From positions 1-40,630 of the IMG/VR virus record IMGVR_UViG_3300044608_000966: a DNA stretch of 40,630 nt. One strand, given 5' to 3'. The notes below the pieces were generated by a model. It had not been told where the DNA came from. It saw only the letters and a program-made list of their open reading frames with translations, and ran no database searches. The DNA comes from a virus. A program made the position numbers and the translations under genes. Below, piece after piece: positions 38,845 through 40,630 of this stretch (the first letter of the stretch is position 1; each line of letters opens with the position of its first letter).

Positions 38845-39231
38845 TTACACCAATATGTGAGCTACGGCGTTAGTCAAATCTTGATCGTTTGTATATATTC
38901 TGCACTTTTTATCTTGACCAACAACTGGCTTTACATCTAGTAACAACTGATCTCCAGCAGAGCTTTTAACCATAACTACAACATCTGAATAATTTACATC
39001 TACCAAATCAAGCTCTTTATACCACCTTCGGTTTGGAATATCCTCTGTCCAAGATCCAGACAAAACATATTTTACAGCTTCGATGTTAGTTGTTTTTACT
39101 TTTTCACTAGTTATTCCATCATGAATGTGATTATTGAGCTGCGTGATGTTGTGCTCAAGTGCCGGAAACCAAGTCGAACCCTTGTCGCCTGTGTTTGGGA
39201 GTATGTAGCCTTTTGATAATGTTGTTGCCAT
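38845..39231 (-). CDS. Conserved virion-region protein (128 aa)
   Basis: GGAGAGG precedes the ATG. The sequence MATTLSKGYILPNTGDKGST, WFPALEHNITQLNNHIHDGI and TSEKVKTTN contain the HIHDGxTSEKV segment found in fibre-proximal proteins of many phages; the rest is beta-rich with LSGSWTEDIPNRRWYKELDL. Located between the lipoprotein gene and the tail stabilisation protein, it probably belongs to the tail or fibre base. Confidence 0.74.
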   Translation of the reverse strand: MATTLSKGYILPNTGDKGSTWFPALEHNITQLNNHIHDGITSEKVKTTNIEAVKYVLSGSWTEDIPNRRWYKELDLVDVNYSDVVVMVKSSAGDQLLLDVKPVVGQDKKCRIYTNDQDLTNAVAHILV

Positions 39232-39239
39232 AACCTCTC

Positions 39240-40100
39240 CTATAGTTGTCCGGCGACATAAGCCGCAAATAAATAGTCTACACCGTCGTGTGTTTTGTCA
39301 GAATCACAAGGCTCCCAGTCTGAGCCAGGATTACGCTGCCACAAATACTCTTCACAGCGATCTTTTGCGTTCGGAAGTCGATCTTCTGGAAAAAGGCTGG
39401 TGTTAAGTAGAATGGCTATTGTTTCGTCCTGATTTCCATCTTTGTACTTGTGATACAAGGCCGTGACCAAAGCATTATTGGGGCTTTCATTTTGGTAAAC
39501 TCTGAGAAGCTCATAATCTGCCTCAGATATTCCTCCGCGCATAATGCCTCTCGTAAAGATAGCCATGACATCCAAGTGCTTCTCATATCCAGCTTTCTTT
39601 TCATGTGCTGGTACTGCTTCTGGCAGTACAGATAACCTTAAAATCATTTCCTGTAACACTAAAACAAGAGGAGGAACCATGTAGGTGCGTGATAGTGGGC
39701 CTCTGCCCATTACCCATCCATTTGATTGGCCGTAGTCCCATATACGCTTTAATGCTGGCTTGTCTCCTTTTAGATACAAGTAAGGCCACAACATGATAAA
39801 CATATCTTTAGAGATATCCGACTTTGAATTATTTGGATAACAGTCATGAGATTCATTACGATACCAGCGTCCAGGTTCACCTTCAGCTTTGTAGATATCT
39901 ACTTCAGCACATCCACCTGACATCTTGCAAAGAGATGTAAAACCAAGCGAATCACAGCCGCCTTGATGCGCCCATCCGGTATGCAATCTCTTGTATAATT
40001 CAGCCTTAGCAACAACAGCTTCATTTACTTGTTGCGGCTTTTTAGGCTCACGCTTTTGGCATGAGCTGATGGCTAAAATTATAAATATTAGTTTTAGCAT
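39240..40100 (-). CDS. Phage-coded lipoprotein of unknown function (286 aa)
   Basis: The N-terminus MLKLIFIILAISSCQK has a short hydrophobic core and a lipobox ISSC (Cys14), so it should be lipidated and, in a Gram-negative host, sorted to a membrane. The mature part has several Cys (GGCDSLGFTSLCKMSGGCAE) that could form disulphides, a Trp-rich helical body (MLWPYLYLKGDKPALKRIWD, SNGWVMGRGPLSRTYMVPP) and ends with AAYVAGQL. The helical repeats could fit an (alpha/alpha) barrel. It may block receptors or superinfecting phages, or act in attachment; none is proven. Confidence 0.78.
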   Translation of the reverse strand: MLKLIFIILAISSCQKREPKKPQQVNEAVVAKAELYKRLHTGWAHQGGCDSLGFTSLCKMSGGCAEVDIYKAEGEPGRWYRNESHDCYPNNSKSDISKDMFIMLWPYLYLKGDKPALKRIWDYGQSNGWVMGRGPLSRTYMVPPLVLVLQEMILRLSVLPEAVPAHEKKAGYEKHLDVMAIFTRGIMRGGISEADYELLRVYQNESPNNALVTALYHKYKDGNQDETIAILLNTSLFPEDRLPNAKDRCEEYLWQRNPGSDWEPCDSDKTHDGVDYLFAAYVAGQL

Positions 40101-40543
40101 TAGGCGATTCTTATAGCCTGAATTTTGACGTTTGTTGATCCGCCTGCACTTGGATAAACAACTAATGCTCTACATTTCAAAACTAATGTTCCTGATGTTA
40201 CTCTAAAATTATAAAAACCTGTCGCTAAAGATATTCCGCTTGCGCCTCCAGACGGCTGAAAAACGTCTGCGTTCCAATCAAGACCGTCAGAATCTTGCGT
40301 AGGACTATTTGCAGAATTTGTAACTACAAGAGAAACCCTTGTCGGGGCCACAACGGACGCAACAGAATGGGCCTGAACCATCCAAACTCCAGGCGTTAAT
40401 GTTATTCCAGTTCCAAGGTTTGTTGTTATTGTTCCAGATGGAAGACTAATTTCTGTTCCTGATGATAACAACCTTTCGCCAATATACCCCGCCGGAGCCG
40501 CTGTCCCATCCCCCGCTGATTGTAATAATGCTTTCTGTGTCAT
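40100..40543 (-). CDS. Small fibre or decoration-type virion protein (147 aa)
   Basis: GGAGC lies upstream of the ATG. The protein is beta-rich and Gly/Ser/Thr-rich: AGYIGERLLSSGTEISLPSG, then LGTGITLTPGVWMVQAHSVA, VSLVVTNSANSPTQ and GFYNFRVTSGTLVLKCRALV. This pattern resembles C1q/collar-like domains at the ends of fibres. It lies directly downstream of the fibre fragment at 40553. Likely a fibre tip, chaperone or decoration protein. Confidence 0.72.
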   Translation of the reverse strand: MTQKALLQSAGDGTAAPAGYIGERLLSSGTEISLPSGTITTNLGTGITLTPGVWMVQAHSVASVVAPTRVSLVVTNSANSPTQDSDGLDWNADVFQPSGGASGISLATGFYNFRVTSGTLVLKCRALVVYPSAGGSTNVKIQAIRIA

Positions 40544-40552
40544 GTTTGCTCC

Positions 40553-40630
40553 TTAAATCTTAATCAGCTTGTTGCATGAAAGGTTGATAGGGCGGGTTTC
40601 TGCATCTCCACCGCCAGAAATTGTAACTGA
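40553..40630 (-). CDS. C-terminal end of a fibre gene, truncated by the window edge
   Basis: The minus-strand frame enters at 40630 as SVTISGGGDAETRPINLSCN followed by KLIKI and a TAA at 40553-40555. The ETRPxNxxxNxxIKI ending is a common fibre C-terminus. Its start is outside the window. It is probably the end of the gene that is open at position 1, but the two fragments are not in the same frame when the window ends are joined directly. Confidence 0.68.
   Translation of the reverse strand, partial: SVTISGGGDAETRPINLSCNKLIKI

Noticed and set aside
1-40630. Search for integrase, attachment sites, CRISPR arrays and insertion sequences.
   Set aside because: No recombinase or transposase protein, no regular spacer-repeat array and no terminal inverted repeats flanking a gene were seen.

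Overview
The window looks like a nearly complete genome, about 40.6 kb, of a short-tailed (podovirus-type) double-stranded DNA phage, probably of a Gram-negative host. It carries a P22-like head cassette (terminase small and large subunits, portal, scaffold, coat), a tail-tube adaptor, a long beta-propeller-like tail protein, three or four injection-type proteins and several fibres. No sheath, tape-measure or baseplate genes are visible. I see no integrase, CI-like repressor, tRNA, DNA polymerase or RNA polymerase. The phage therefore probably uses host polymerases, and nothing directly indicates lysogeny. Both window ends fall inside fibre genes read in the same direction, as expected if a circular or circularly permuted genome was cut there, but the two ends do not join in frame.

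Layout, late genes (all minus strand): 10842 down to 1 holds terS, terL, a small gene, portal, scaffold, coat, a small gene, a 708-residue fibre and an open-ended fibre. If the ends are joined, the same block continues from 40630 down to 25743: fibre end, small fibre or decoration protein, lipoprotein, virion proteins, the 988-residue tail protein with four inserted repeats, adaptor, injection proteins, small virion proteins, two fibres and a 24-residue micro-gene before a hairpin terminator. A short minus-strand unit (25651 to 24356) follows, with an unknown acidic protein, a membrane protein (possible holin) and a VRR-NUC nuclease. A LysR-type helix-turn-helix protein lies beyond a two-way terminator.

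Replication and recombination: the minus-strand set 18648 to 15411 encodes an M15 endolysin, an O/gp18-like initiator, a DnaB-like helicase and two small Cys-containing proteins. The initiator gene contains 11-bp tandem repeats followed by an AT-rich tract, the arrangement of the lambda origin. The plus-strand operon 18687 to 24069 starts with a ribbon-helix-helix protein. It then encodes a Gp157-like protein, a Bet/RecT annealing protein, SSB and many small proteins, and ends with an exported 260-residue protein. A plus-strand pair at 14441-15461 encodes a metallophosphoesterase and an HExxH protein.

A minus-strand operon (13833 to 11534) of seven small genes, including a GP88-like protein, lies between two long non-coding regions. 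Both regions carry matching arrays of TGACA/TGTCA boxes at about 10-bp spacing, which suggests one phage regulator acting at both. The region next to terS also carries GATATC direct repeats and a G/C-rich fold.
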